This document shows positions 43,882 through 52,580 of a stretch of DNA of 64,000 bases, piece after piece. The stretch is from positions 1 to 64,000 of the forward strand of contig JAIQFZ010000001.1 of NCBI GenBank assembly GCA_020073015.1, given 5' to 3'. The notes under the pieces were generated by a model. It was not told the DNA's origin, did no database searches, and saw nothing but the letters and a program-made list of their open reading frames with translations. The DNA comes from Terriglobia bacterium (lineage in GTDB: Bacteria; Acidobacteriota; Terriglobia; Terriglobales; Acidobacteriaceae). Each line of letters starts with the position of its first letter. Within the stretch, counting starts at the first letter, position 1. The position numbers and the translations under genes were made by a program.

Positions 43882-44235
43882 GTGCGTCTTCTCTTGAACT
43901 GGGTGCTGAGTGCGATCGCCGTTTGGATCGTCTCGAAGGTGGTGCCGGGCATCAGCGTGAGCGGCCCCATGGCGGCGCTGATTGCCGCTTTGGCGATCGG
44001 CTTTATCAACGCGACCATCGGATTTCTGCTAAAAGTCCTCACCTTTCCGCTGACGCTAGTGACGTTGGGCCTGTTCTGGTTCGTCATCAACGCGGCCATG
44101 CTGAAACTGGCCTCCGTGCTGGTGCCGGGATTCGAAGTGCACGGCTTTGTCGCCGCCCTGCTCGGAGCCATCCTGCTGAGCCTGGTCAGCTCACTGCTGC
44201 AATGGCTGATCATGCCGAGCCGCAAAGCGCGCTGA
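43882..44235 (+). CDS. Phage holin family 4-type membrane protein
   Basis: 117 residues from GTG 43882, preceded by GGAGG at six bases; the longer frame from 43843 is unlikely. Four membrane helices: NWVLSAIAVWIVSKVVPGI, AALIAALAIGFINATIGFLL, LTLVTLGLFWFVINAAML and LLGAILLSLVSSLLQWLIM. Fits the Phage_holin_4_2 family, mostly chromosomal membrane proteins of unknown function rather than real holins. Confidence 0.8.
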   Translation: MRLLLNWVLSAIAVWIVSKVVPGISVSGPMAALIAALAIGFINATIGFLLKVLTFPLTLVTLGLFWFVINAAMLKLASVLVPGFEVHGFVAALLGAILLSLVSSLLQWLIMPSRKAR

Positions 44236-44266
44236 GAGACACTGATCCGACCACCGGGAGAGAGGT

Positions 44267-44686
44267 TCAGTGGCTGGTCGGAACGCTCGCAAACGCAATC
44301 CCGCGCTTACGATTAATTCGGCAGATTACGTCCTCCAGAACTTTGGGCAGCAAGTTTTGCCCGTTCACCATAAGCGAATTCTTTTCCAGGTAGTCCTCAG
44401 CGCCCACCGCCATTAGTTTGTCCCGATTCTTCCCATAGAGAGCACTCAGCACGACCACCGGGATGTGGGCGGTTCCCGGATTGCTTTTCAAATACTCCAG
44501 GACTTCGAGCCCACTCATCTTGGGCAGCAGCAAATCCAGCAGAATCAGGTCGGGCTGCCGCTCCCGGGCAAGTTGCAATGCCGATTCGCCGTCTTCCGCG
44601 CAGATCACTTCATACCCCACCTTGATCAGAACGCGCTCGTTTTCCAACCGAAGTGCCCGACTGTCCTCGACTAAGAGAATTCTCAC
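44267..44686 (-). CDS. Single-domain response regulator (CheY-like)
   Basis: 139 residues. MRILLVEDSRALRLENERVL (acidic pocket), LILLDLLLPKMSGLEVLEYL (phospho-acceptor Asp about residue 51), VVVLSALYGK and AEDYLEKNSL (conserved Lys). No output domain, so it acts through a partner. No kinase gene is adjacent; the nearest are the hybrid kinases at 32.7 and 60.7 kb. Confidence 0.9.
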   Translation of the reverse strand: MRILLVEDSRALRLENERVLIKVGYEVICAEDGESALQLARERQPDLILLDLLLPKMSGLEVLEYLKSNPGTAHIPVVVLSALYGKNRDKLMAVGAEDYLEKNSLMVNGQNLLPKVLEDVICRINRKRGIAFASVPTSH

Positions 44687-44689
44687 GAG

Positions 44690-44856
44690 TCACCGTCTCT
44701 GCTTTCCTATCGGCAGAGACCAGAAATGAATTAGCAGGGACATTCCACGACTAGTGGAGGAGGCCTTCAGGCCTGCATGGGAACTGAGCGAACAGGAAGG
44801 CTCTTAGCCCGTCGAAGGGTTTTCTCTGCTGGTGTGAGAACCCGCCCGAGGACTCC
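44690..44856. other. Intergenic region with a small palindrome
   Basis: AGGCCTTCAGGCCT (about 44762) is an inverted tract. The response regulator promoter should lie here. No gene. Confidence 0.3.
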
Positions 44857-45498
44857 TTAGTTCTCTCTCTGAGCTTCTTTCCGTAGCGTTGCATACACCT
44901 GCCGCACCTGCGCTTCGGTTGCCTCGGGCGAGCCGGAATTGTCGATCACAAAGTCTGCTGCCTTGACTTTCTCTGCGTCGGGAATCTGTGCCGCCATGCG
45001 CCGGGTCACCTCGGCCCGCGCCGCGTCTTCGGAGATTTTCTGCCGGCGGGCAAACCGCTCCACCCGCTGCTCGGAGCGGCAAGTAACAACGATCAGGTAG
45101 TCGAAGCGCTCGGCGACCCCAGCTTCGAGGATGAGCGCCGCCTCCACCATCGCGATCGCCTTCGGATCGTCTTTCCCGATGTCCTCCATCCATTCGTTCT
45201 CATGCTGGACCACCGCCGGATGCACCAGGGCATTCAGTTCCTGCACGCGCGGAGGCCTTCCGCTCGCCGCATTGCCAAACGCTTCCTCCGCCAATTTCGG
45301 CCGATTGATGGTTCCGTCAGGATTGAGAATCCCGCGCCCGAAGCGGCGCACGACTTCTTCATAAACGGGCCGCCTTGGATACATGAGCCATTGAGCAACC
45401 AAGTCCGCCTGGATCACGTGCGCCCCAAGTTTGATGAACATCTCGCCGACCACGGATTTGCCGCTCGCAATCCCGCCCGTCAGCCCGATTTTGAGCAA
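44857..45498 (-). CDS. coaE: Dephospho-CoA kinase
   Basis: Last step of CoA synthesis, phosphorylating the ribose of dephospho-CoA. P-loop GLTGGIASGKSVVGEMF at the N-terminus; then HVIQADLVAQWLMYPRRPVY, LNALVHPAVVQHE and the lid region RRQKISEDAARAEVTRRMAA. 213 residues, normal. folD is 45 bp upstream on the same strand. With coaX it gives two of the CoA steps in this window. Confidence 0.93.
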   Translation of the reverse strand: MLKIGLTGGIASGKSVVGEMFIKLGAHVIQADLVAQWLMYPRRPVYEEVVRRFGRGILNPDGTINRPKLAEEAFGNAASGRPPRVQELNALVHPAVVQHENEWMEDIGKDDPKAIAMVEAALILEAGVAERFDYLIVVTCRSEQRVERFARRQKISEDAARAEVTRRMAAQIPDAEKVKAADFVIDNSGSPEATEAQVRQVYATLRKEAQREN

Positions 45499-45542
45499 AG
45501 GGAAGTCACCTTTACGAACCGCTCGAATTTACTTCGACTGCT

Positions 45543-46484
45543 TTACACCCGGCTCATCTCTCCCTGCCGGATGCCGCGCCGTAACTTCGCCGCTTTCACC
45601 GTGTTCGCCATCAGCATCGCGATCGTCAGCGGCCCCACTCCGCCGGGCACCGGCGTGAGCGCGCCCGCGACTTCAGCCACCTCGGGATGGACATCTCCTA
45701 CCAGCGTCGATCCTTTCGTCAGAAAAGTCTCTTCCCGCTTCTTGTTTCCAGCAAAGAAGCGCTCGAATTCCCTTCGGTCACTGACTTTGTTAATGCCCAC
45801 GTCGATAACGGCTGCGCCCGGCTTCACATAGTCGCGCGTGACCATCCCAGCGCGCCCAATCGCGGCCACCAGGATGTCGGCCCGCCGGCAAACTCCCGGC
45901 AGGTCACGCGTCTTCGAGTGGCAGACGGTGACGGTGGCATTCTGGTTGAGCAGAAGCATGGCAACCGGCTTCCCGACTATGTCGCTGCGGCCCACCACCA
46001 CCGCCTCCTGTCCCGCCACCGGCACGCCCCCGCGTTTCAGGATTTCCATGACCCCGGCGGGCGTGCACGGGACCAGGCCGGGACGCTGAGTTGAGAGATA
46101 TCCCACATTCATAGGGTGAAAACCATCAACGTCCTTGGCTGGATCGACCGCCAGCAGGACTTTCTTCGCGTCAACCTGCACAGGCAGGGGCAACTGCACC
46201 AGGATGCCGTCGATCTCATCGCGCCGGTTCAGGTCGGCAATCAAAGCAAGCAATTCGTCGGTCGTTGCGGTTTCGGGGGGGGTGTGCTTTTCGCTGTACA
46301 GCCCGACTTCTCCCGAGCTTTTAACCTTGCCGCGCACATAAACTTCTGAAGCCGGATTCGTGCCCACCAGCACCACGGCCAGCCCCGGACGGACGCCACT
46401 CGCCGCCAGCGCCCTCACTTCCGCCGCAACTTCAACGCGAATTTCCGCGGCCATTTTGTTGCCATCAAGAATTCTGGCGGTCAT
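45543..46484 (-). CDS. folD: Methylenetetrahydrofolate dehydrogenase / cyclohydrolase
   Basis: Bifunctional folate enzyme, 313 residues. [20 protein letters not shown] and [10 protein letters not shown] hold the catalytic Lys; then [49 protein letters not shown] (NADP site) and [20 protein letters not shown] then [15 protein letters not shown] good AGGTG-type site precedes the ATG. Divergent from the Trm112 gene. Confidence 0.94.
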   Translation of the reverse strand: MTARILDGNKMAAEIRVEVAAEVRALAASGVRPGLAVVLVGTNPASEVYVRGKVKSSGEVGLYSEKHTPPETATTDELLALIADLNRRDEIDGILVQLPLPVQVDAKKVLLAVDPAKDVDGFHPMNVGYLSTQRPGLVPCTPAGVMEILKRGGVPVAGQEAVVVGRSDIVGKPVAMLLLNQNATVTVCHSKTRDLPGVCRRADILVAAIGRAGMVTRDYVKPGAAVIDVGINKVSDRREFERFFAGNKKREETFLTKGSTLVGDVHPEVAEVAGALTPVPGGVGPLTIAMLMANTVKAAKLRRGIRQGEMSRV

Positions 46485-46582
46485 TGCACCTCACTCGGCA
46501 CCTCACACAATTGGAAGAAATGCGATTCTATCGCAGATGAAGTGGCTGTTTCTGCGAGCATTCGGCGCTACAATGGAGCCCT

Positions 46583-46753
46583 ATGATTTCCCAGGATCTT
46601 CTCGACATTCTCGTGTGCCCGGTTTGCAAGAAGCCGATGGTCCTGAAAGAAAACGGGGAGAGCTTGAAGTGCGGTGTCTGCCGCCGCGTCTATCCCATTC
46701 AGGACGACATCCCGATCTTGCTGGTCGACGCCGCCACGACGGACGCGGCCTAA
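46583..46753 (+). CDS. Trm112/YcaR-type small zinc protein
   Basis: 56 residues: MISQDLLDILVCPVCKKPMV, then LKENGESLKCGVCRRVYPIQ and DDIPILLV. The CPVC and CGVC pairs form a zinc ribbon. Trm112-like proteins partner with methyltransferases in translation. The gene is short, complete and divergent from folD. Confidence 0.88.
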   Translation: MISQDLLDILVCPVCKKPMVLKENGESLKCGVCRRVYPIQDDIPILLVDAATTDAA

Positions 46754-47017
46754 GACCCTACCGCAGGTTCGGTTTTGGCCCAGACCGGAACGACACTTAG
46801 TGTCATTTTGGCAACACGGGGCGTCACCCTGTCTGACCCGTCCGATTGACGATTCCCCCACAACTCCTTGTGTTTCCTCGTGTTTCAACACGTAGGGACC
46901 CTTGGGTGCCGTGTGCTTTGGTGTACCAAAGTTACGGCATTCTAATTGCATGCAACGTATCAGGTTGCCGATGAGTCTAATTGGGCAAGGAAGTCAGGGT
47001 CGGAGGTGAGAACGGCC
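46754..47017. other. Intergenic region of about 260 bp
   Basis: Contains ACACTTAGTGT and other short palindromes but no gene; the promoter of the 47018 gene presumably lies here. Confidence 0.3.
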
Positions 47018-47254
47018 ATGAAAGACAAAGACAGATTTACGGTGACAGAGCTGTGCGCCTTGCGCAACGACCTTTTGCAGGGCGGAATGATCGATTCCCG
47101 GGACGCAGCTGAGCTTCTGCAGGTTTTTCTCATGGGACGCGGTTATGGCGTTTCCCAGGAAGCGGCGCTCGATGCCGCCAGCCGGGTGGAAATGGCCGGT
47201 TGTTCCTTGCCCGTCCTGGAGCGCGAACTCGAAGGGCTTGCGCTGGTCATGTAA
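47018..47254 (+). CDS. Small hypothetical protein
   Basis: 78 residues from ATG 47018, with GGAGG ten bases upstream. KDRFTVTELCALRNDLLQGG then MIDSRDAAELLQVFLMGRGY and GVSQEAALDAASRVEMAGC, helical and cytoplasmic. Not recognised. A good terminator follows downstream. Confidence 0.68.
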   Translation: MKDKDRFTVTELCALRNDLLQGGMIDSRDAAELLQVFLMGRGYGVSQEAALDAASRVEMAGCSLPVLERELEGLALVM

Positions 47255-47329
47255 GTTTTGCAGCCACGACGTTCAAGGGAAACTGATCCGGCTTAACTGA
47301 GCACATTGGACAGTTTCTCAACACGAAGA

Positions 47330-47358
47330 GCCGGGCCGAACAGCCCGGCCTTTCTCTT
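47330..47358 (+). terminator. Intrinsic transcription terminator
   Basis: GCCGGGC and GCCCGGC arms around CGAACA, followed by CTTTCTCTTT on the plus strand. Ends the transcript of the 47018-47254 gene. Confidence 0.8.
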
Positions 47359-47454
47359 TCCGCCCACACCTCTCTCGCAGCTCTGCTGGATTACCTTGGT
47401 TGGGTCACTTTCCGGCTCTTCATCCCAGTCCCCGTCTCGCCGACAATAGCCACC

Positions 47455-48915
47455 ATGGACCGCGCCAGCAAACTCGGCATCGCATTCGTCCTCGTCTTTG
47501 CGATGCCTTTTGCGGCATTCGGGCTGTTCGCGTTTTCCGCCGCCATTCGCCAGATGATTACGGGCGCAGGCGACAAGCCGGTGTGGCTGGCCTTGCTGTT
47601 TGGCGTGGTCTTCTGCGGCGTTGGGTTCGGCCTGATGCTGGCCGTGCTCTACGAGAACCGGCTCTACCAGCGCAACCAGCGGCGGCAGGCCGAGCATCCG
47701 TCCGAACCCTGGCTGTGGCGCGAAGATTGGGCCCAGGGTCGCGTCCTCAGCAGGACACGCGGCAACATGATCGCCGGCTGGGTGTTTGCGATCCTATGGA
47801 ATCTGGTTTCCGCGCCCGTCGCCTATGTAGTCCCGCAGCAGGCCGCGAAAACACCCGCAATCTACATCGCACTGCTTTTTCCCATCGTCGGAGTCTGCCT
47901 GCTCATTCGTGCCATCCGTCAGACTCTGGAATATCACGAATTCGGCAAGACTTATTTCGAAATGGCGAGCGTACCGGGAGTGATTGGCCGCGATATCAAA
48001 GGTGTGATTGAGGCCCGCTTCCCGCACACGCCCGATCACGGGATTCACTTGCGCCTTTCCTGCCTGCACCGCGTCACCACCGGCTCCGGCGACTCCCAGT
48101 CCACCAATGAGAACATCGTTTGGCGCGACGAAGCGGATTTGTCCTCCGGCCAGCTTTGTCCTGGCCCGGCAGGGACGACGATCCCCGTAACCTTCCGCAT
48201 CCCCTGGGACGCACAAGCCACCGAAAAACGCAGCCCGCGTGATGAAATCGTATGGCTCCTTGAAGCGCTGGCCGATGTTCCCGGAGTCGACTATCACGAT
48301 ATCTTCGAAGTGCCCGTCTTCCGCACCCAGCAGACGCCCGCTCAGCAAGATCCTGAACCGGAAGTTTTCGCTGCACACCCCGCGACCCGTCCCGATGTGC
48401 TGACGGTCGACGTGCGCGCCACCGCCAACGGCACCGAGTTCTTCTTCCCCGCCGCTCGCAACCAGGGGTTCGCGGCCATGACGAATGGATTCTTCCTTGT
48501 CTTCGCCTTGGGAACATTCTTTCTGTCCCGCGTCCACATCCCGATCATCTTCGCGCTGGGGTGCGGATTCTTCTCGCTGATCTTGCTCTACATCACCATC
48601 CAGATGTGGTTGGGAACCACCCGCGTGGTAATCGGGAGCGGACTTCTCAGCCTGCAGGATGGCCTGCTGGGTGGCGGCAAAGTACAGCAGTTCAGTTGTG
48701 CGGAGATTGAGTCGATCACCACCAAGATCACCGCGCAGCAGGGCGGCGCTACCGGCACTCCCTATTACGACATTCAAATGGCTCTACGCGACCGGCCCAT
48801 GAAAATCACCCTCGGCCGCACGCTCCGCAACAAACGCGAAGCCGATTGGCTGGTGGAGGAAATGCGCCGCCTGACCGGTCTGCAACTCAAGTCTATGACC
48901 GCCGCCATGTCGTAA
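47455..48915 (+). CDS. DUF3592-like membrane protein
   Basis: 486 residues with four membrane helices: two near the N-terminus (LGIAFVLVFAMPFAAFGLFA; LALLFGVVFCGVGFGLMLAV), one around residue 120 and a pair near residue 350 (FFLVFALGTFFLS; IIFALGCGFFSLILLYITI). The soluble parts include HTPDHGIHLRLSCLHRVTTG, IPVTFRIPWDAQATEKRSPR and WLLEALADVPGVDYHDIFEV, like other DUF3592-type proteins. Function unknown. Confidence 0.7.
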   Translation: MDRASKLGIAFVLVFAMPFAAFGLFAFSAAIRQMITGAGDKPVWLALLFGVVFCGVGFGLMLAVLYENRLYQRNQRRQAEHPSEPWLWREDWAQGRVLSRTRGNMIAGWVFAILWNLVSAPVAYVVPQQAAKTPAIYIALLFPIVGVCLLIRAIRQTLEYHEFGKTYFEMASVPGVIGRDIKGVIEARFPHTPDHGIHLRLSCLHRVTTGSGDSQSTNENIVWRDEADLSSGQLCPGPAGTTIPVTFRIPWDAQATEKRSPRDEIVWLLEALADVPGVDYHDIFEVPVFRTQQTPAQQDPEPEVFAAHPATRPDVLTVDVRATANGTEFFFPAARNQGFAAMTNGFFLVFALGTFFLSRVHIPIIFALGCGFFSLILLYITIQMWLGTTRVVIGSGLLSLQDGLLGGGKVQQFSCAEIESITTKITAQQGGATGTPYYDIQMALRDRPMKITLGRTLRNKREADWLVEEMRRLTGLQLKSMTAAMS

Positions 48916-48949
48916 GAACATCCTGTAAGGTTGCTGAAAGACCTACGTT

Positions 48950-49022
48950 TTGTATCAGGGCATCGCTTTTAGCGATGCGATAGGCGTTGGCTTTCAATTG
49001 CCCCTTCAGGGGCTGCCGCTGC
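48950..49022. repeat. Palindromic intergenic repeat GCATCGCTTTTAGCGATGCG
   Basis: GGGCATCGCTTTTAGCGATGC then a CCCCTTCAGGGG hairpin, between convergent genes. Resembles the AGGGGCTG-type repeats elsewhere. No gene. Confidence 0.65.
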
Positions 49023-49046
49023 CATTCCAACTCTTTCCGCAGCCTG

Positions 49047-51584
49047 CTAGAGTCCCGCAACCATCTCCTGTAGCTCCCGCGCAATCTTCTCTGAATCCTT
49101 CTCCGCCGGAAACTGCACCGGCTTCCCAACGCGCACTTGGATCCTCCCCGGCGCCGTCAGTCTCCTGCCCGCTTTCTTGATCTCGTACAGCCCGTCGATG
49201 CGCATGGGAAGAACCGGAATGCGCAGGTTGTTGGCCAGCAGCCCCACACCTGCCCGGAACGGGCAAAGCTTCCCATCTTCCGTGTGTCTCCCCTCCGGAA
49301 AAACCAGCACGCTGTACCCACGATCCACGGCCTCTCCCGCATAAGCAAAGCTCTTGCGGAATCCCGACTGCCGCGGCAGCGGGAACAAATTCAGCAGCGC
49401 GACGCCCAGTATCCATTGCATCCGGTCGTAGACCCGCCCGAGCCACCCTCGATCCACCGCCGGCGATCGCAGCTTTTCCAGCGCCTCTCCTCCCGCAGCC
49501 GTGGCCAGCCAGTGCCGGATTCGCGGCGGCAGCGCAGTCTGGATAAAACCCACATCCACGTCGGAAACATGATTCGAGACGACCAGCAGCGGCCCGCGTA
49601 TCCCGCGCAAGTTTTCCTGTCCAAGGATCCGCGGCCAACCCAGCACCAGCATCGCCGGACGCATCAGCAGATAGTGCGCCGCCAGCCGTGCCCACCTCAC
49701 CGGCCAGCGTAGCGCCCAGCGCGGATAGTGATATTGCCTGCGTTCGCCCCGCTCTCCCTGCAGAAGCTTTTCCAGATCGCCGACCGTCGCCGCACTAGCA
49801 AATTGCGTCTCGCTCAGATCCACCTGGTAGCGATCCTCGAGCGCTCCTAGAAGCTCCACGCGCTCCAGCGAACTTAACCCCAGGCTGCTTTCCAGATCCG
49901 CCCCAGAGGCAAGCGTTTGCGGAGGACGTCCCGTCACCCTCGAAAGCAGGTCTGAAAGTGGGCTGGCACCAGCAATGAAGGCACGGGCGCCCTCGCCCGT
50001 ACGCTGTCGCAGGCCAGCCTCCACCGCCTCGCGAATCACATTCCGCCGCGCTTTCTGCGTTGACGTTCGCGGAAAATCCTCTTCCGGCCACACAAACCAG
50101 CTGCGCATCCGCTGATACTCGGCCAGCGCCTGGTTGGCTCGTGTCACCACCTTTTCCGCGTCCGCATCGCGCTCGCGCAGAATCAGCACCGCGCACGGCT
50201 CGGCGTTACCGCCCCGTTCCAGGCCCACCACCACGCAGTCGCGAACTTCCTTCTGCTCCCGGAGCGCCGCTTCCAGGTCTTCGGGATAAACATTCATGCC
50301 CGCGGGCGTAACAATCACTTCCTTCTTCCGCCCTTTGAAAAACAGATTGTTGTCGCGGTCGACCGCCCCCAAGTCGCCGGTGCGGTACCAACCCTCTTCG
50401 CCGGCGACGGGTTGCAGTTCATGCCCATTCCAGTAGCCGCTGGCGACGCCGTTGCCGCGCACCAGAATTTCGCCATCTTCCGCCAGTCGAAGCTCGCGCC
50501 CCGACAACACCTTCCCGATCGATCCCCGGCTCAGACGGAATGGATGATTGACGCTGATCAGTGACGTCGTCTCCGTCAGCCCGTATCCCTGAATCAGCGC
50601 ATATCCCAGCCGATGCCAGAATTGTTCCGTCTCCCGATCCAGTGCCGCGCCGCCGCTGATCATCGCCCAGAATTTCCAGCCGAATTGCCGGCGAATGTCG
50701 CGGAACGTCCACCAGCGGCGCAGGTAGTGCTGCCCGTCGGCCCGGCGACAGCGCTCTGCAAAATTCTCGCGGCGTCCGCTGTCTTCCAGATCCCGCTCGA
50801 TCTTCTGCTTCAGCGACTCAATCATCCGCGGTACCGCCACCAGCACCGAGACGCGCTCTCGCCGGATGGTTGCCATCACTTCCGTCGGGTTCAATGTGTG
50901 CTCGAACACCACCGTCCCGCCCATGAGCGGGGGCAAAAAGATTCCCAGAAATTGTCCAAAGACATGACTGAGCGGCAGCAGGTTCAGGAAGCGAAGCGGG
51001 TGCACCAGTCGCTCGTAGCGCAAATACTTTCTGATCTCGGCATCGAGCGGTGTGACATTGGCGAGGACGTTCGCATGGGTGATCACCACTCCCTTGGGTT
51101 CGGCCGTCGTGCCCGAAGTGAAGACGATCTCCAGCGTGTCTGACGGCTGAATCTCCACTGGCCGAAACGGATCCGCCGAGTGCCGGGAAATCGCTGCCAA
51201 AAGCTCCGTCGGATCGATCGCCTCAATGCCCTCGAACACCTCCGCCCGTTCGCGAGAACACAGCACCAGCCGGGTTCGCACCTGCCCGCCGATCCGGCGT
51301 GCGAACTCCGGGCTCGCGCCGTCATCGATAGGAACCGCAATCACCCCGCACAGCGCGCATCCAAAGAACGCCGCGATCCACTCCGCGCAGTTCGCAGACC
51401 ACAGCAACACCGCGTCTCCCCGGCCTACATTGCGTGCCTGCAACTCGCGGGCAAAACGGTGCGCGGCCTCGGCCACCTGCCGGTAGCTCCAGTGCTGATG
51501 CCGGTATCCCTGCGGATACACGTAGGCGCACTCCCTGCCCCAGGCTGCGAAGTCGTCCAAATAGTCCAGCAGACTTGCCCGCAT
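49047..51584 (-). CDS. AMP-ligase / acyl carrier / acyltransferase fusion protein
   Basis: An 845-residue protein with three parts. The N-terminal part is an acyl-CoA/ACP synthetase-like AMP-ligase (IVFTSGTTAEPKGVVITHAN; LIQGYGLTETTSLISV; WYRTGDLGAVD). After a linker at about residue 527-540 (with a GGGCG palindrome) follows an acyl-carrier domain (DLESSLGLSSLERVELLG, pantetheine Ser). The C-terminal part is a PlsC acyltransferase (VVSNHVSDVDVGFIQTAL, HX4D type; VFPEGRHTEDGKLCPFRAGV). Comparable to Aas (acylglycerophosphoethanolamine acyltransferase), but with the order ligase-ACP-PlsC. It would load an acyl chain on the ACP and pass it to a lysophospholipid. Confidence 0.88.
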   Translation of the reverse strand: MRASLLDYLDDFAAWGRECAYVYPQGYRHQHWSYRQVAEAAHRFARELQARNVGRGDAVLLWSANCAEWIAAFFGCALCGVIAVPIDDGASPEFARRIGGQVRTRLVLCSRERAEVFEGIEAIDPTELLAAISRHSADPFRPVEIQPSDTLEIVFTSGTTAEPKGVVITHANVLANVTPLDAEIRKYLRYERLVHPLRFLNLLPLSHVFGQFLGIFLPPLMGGTVVFEHTLNPTEVMATIRRERVSVLVAVPRMIESLKQKIERDLEDSGRRENFAERCRRADGQHYLRRWWTFRDIRRQFGWKFWAMISGGAALDRETEQFWHRLGYALIQGYGLTETTSLISVNHPFRLSRGSIGKVLSGRELRLAEDGEILVRGNGVASGYWNGHELQPVAGEEGWYRTGDLGAVDRDNNLFFKGRKKEVIVTPAGMNVYPEDLEAALREQKEVRDCVVVGLERGGNAEPCAVLILRERDADAEKVVTRANQALAEYQRMRSWFVWPEEDFPRTSTQKARRNVIREAVEAGLRQRTGEGARAFIAGASPLSDLLSRVTGRPPQTLASGADLESSLGLSSLERVELLGALEDRYQVDLSETQFASAATVGDLEKLLQGERGERRQYHYPRWALRWPVRWARLAAHYLLMRPAMLVLGWPRILGQENLRGIRGPLLVVSNHVSDVDVGFIQTALPPRIRHWLATAAGGEALEKLRSPAVDRGWLGRVYDRMQWILGVALLNLFPLPRQSGFRKSFAYAGEAVDRGYSVLVFPEGRHTEDGKLCPFRAGVGLLANNLRIPVLPMRIDGLYEIKKAGRRLTAPGRIQVRVGKPVQFPAEKDSEKIARELQEMVAGL
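49984..49999. repeat. ACGGGCG/CGCCCGT palindrome in the fusion-gene linker
   Basis: ACGGGCG CC CTCGCCCGT encodes RTGEGARA between the ligase and the acyl-carrier domain. Short and G/C rich, so an insertion is possible but not certain. Confidence 0.4.
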
Positions 51585-51655
51585 ACCTTGTTTAGTAGCA
51601 CAATTCTCAAGCCTTTACAGGAAGACTGTTGCAGAAAGGCGTGGTCCGGGGCCGG

Positions 51656-52192
51656 ATGGCAAAACTTTCACTGATGAGACTTTCAACGACTCCGGCCGTT
51701 TTGCTGTTGGCCCTGGGTGGTCTGGTCGCCTGCCAGCCTCCCGGTTCCAGCGGCGCCAGCGCGGCTGCGCCGCCGCAGTCCGAGCGCTCCGGAGCTTCAT
51801 CCGCCGCCGGCCCCGCCCGCGATCTGAGCCAGGATGAAGCCGCCGGCGGCCACATTCTGCGCAAGCACGTCGGCCGGACCGACGATGAACTCCTCGAACG
51901 CCTCGACCACGAGCGCAACATTTCCGGCGCATCCACCTACACCGACCGCACCACTGCCGAGCGCGTTGTGGGCGCAGCCATCGCCCGGTCCCAGGACCGC
52001 ATCCAGCACTGGCTCAACCGCAGCGGCGGACATCCCAACCTGGTCCTGGACTACGATTCCGACCACCCGATTGGACGCACCATCAACCGCGGCGAAAGCC
52101 TGTCTCGCCCTTGCTCTCACGCCCTGGTCGTGCTGAAATACGATCCACCATCCGGTTACTACGTCTTGACCTCTTATCCGGAGTGCCGCTAA
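51656..52192 (+). CDS. Lipoprotein with RNase A-like CdiA-CT toxin domain
   Basis: 178 residues from ATG 51656. A signal peptide with lipobox (VLLLALGGLVAC, Cys about residue 26) is followed by a Ser/Ala/Pro linker and a C-terminal domain of about 110 residues: GGHILRKHVGRTDDELLERL, GASTYTDRTTAERVVGAAIA, then NLVLDYDSDHPIGRTINRG and YYVLTSYP. This is the bacterial CdiA-CT RNase A-like fold used as a toxin tip in contact-dependent inhibition. Known domain members cleave RNA. Here it is a small lipoprotein, without CdiA. The stop overlaps the start of the next gene (TAATG). Confidence 0.85.
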   Translation: MAKLSLMRLSTTPAVLLLALGGLVACQPPGSSGASAAAPPQSERSGASSAAGPARDLSQDEAAGGHILRKHVGRTDDELLERLDHERNISGASTYTDRTTAERVVGAAIARSQDRIQHWLNRSGGHPNLVLDYDSDHPIGRTINRGESLSRPCSHALVVLKYDPPSGYYVLTSYPECR

Positions 52193-52542
52193 TGGACCGC
52201 AAACCTTCCCACTCGAAGCCAGAAATCACCACCGCCAATTTCCCAACTCTGCACACCTTCCTGCGCGGCTACTTCCACGAAGACGTTGCCGACGAGTACG
52301 GGACTCCCCCCGAAGCCGCCGAGCAGTTCTGCGAAGACGCCGATACCGACGAACGCACCCCCGTCGCCCGCGAGTGGCAGCAATTAACGGAACTGACACA
52401 CGGACAGCCTGCCACCCTCAACGCAGCCTTGAAAAAACTAGGCAGTGCGGTGCAGTTGAATGAAGAGGAGATCCCGCAGATTTCCGCCATCTTCGCGCGT
52501 TGCCTCGCGCAAAAACCCAGGCGCCACGCCGCCAATGAATAA
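52192..52542 (+). CDS. CdiI-type immunity protein
   Basis: 116 residues, start ATG 52192 overlapping the toxin stop by one base. TLHTFLRGYFHEDVADEYGT then PPEAAEQFCEDADTDERTPV match the CdiI immunity family (CdiI_2 type) which binds and neutralises CdiA-CT toxins. Cytoplasmic, no signal peptide. The pairing with the RNase A-like lipoprotein supports the toxin-immunity interpretation. Confidence 0.82.
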   Translation: MDRKPSHSKPEITTANFPTLHTFLRGYFHEDVADEYGTPPEAAEQFCEDADTDERTPVAREWQQLTELTHGQPATLNAALKKLGSAVQLNEEEIPQISAIFARCLAQKPRRHAANE

Positions 52543-52580
52543 CCTCGGCCAGGGCAAGAGTTCTTCTGCTGCTGGGGACC

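Noticed and set aside
43882-44235. Prophage indicated by a holin-like protein
   Set aside because: The family is mainly chromosomal, and no other phage genes are present.
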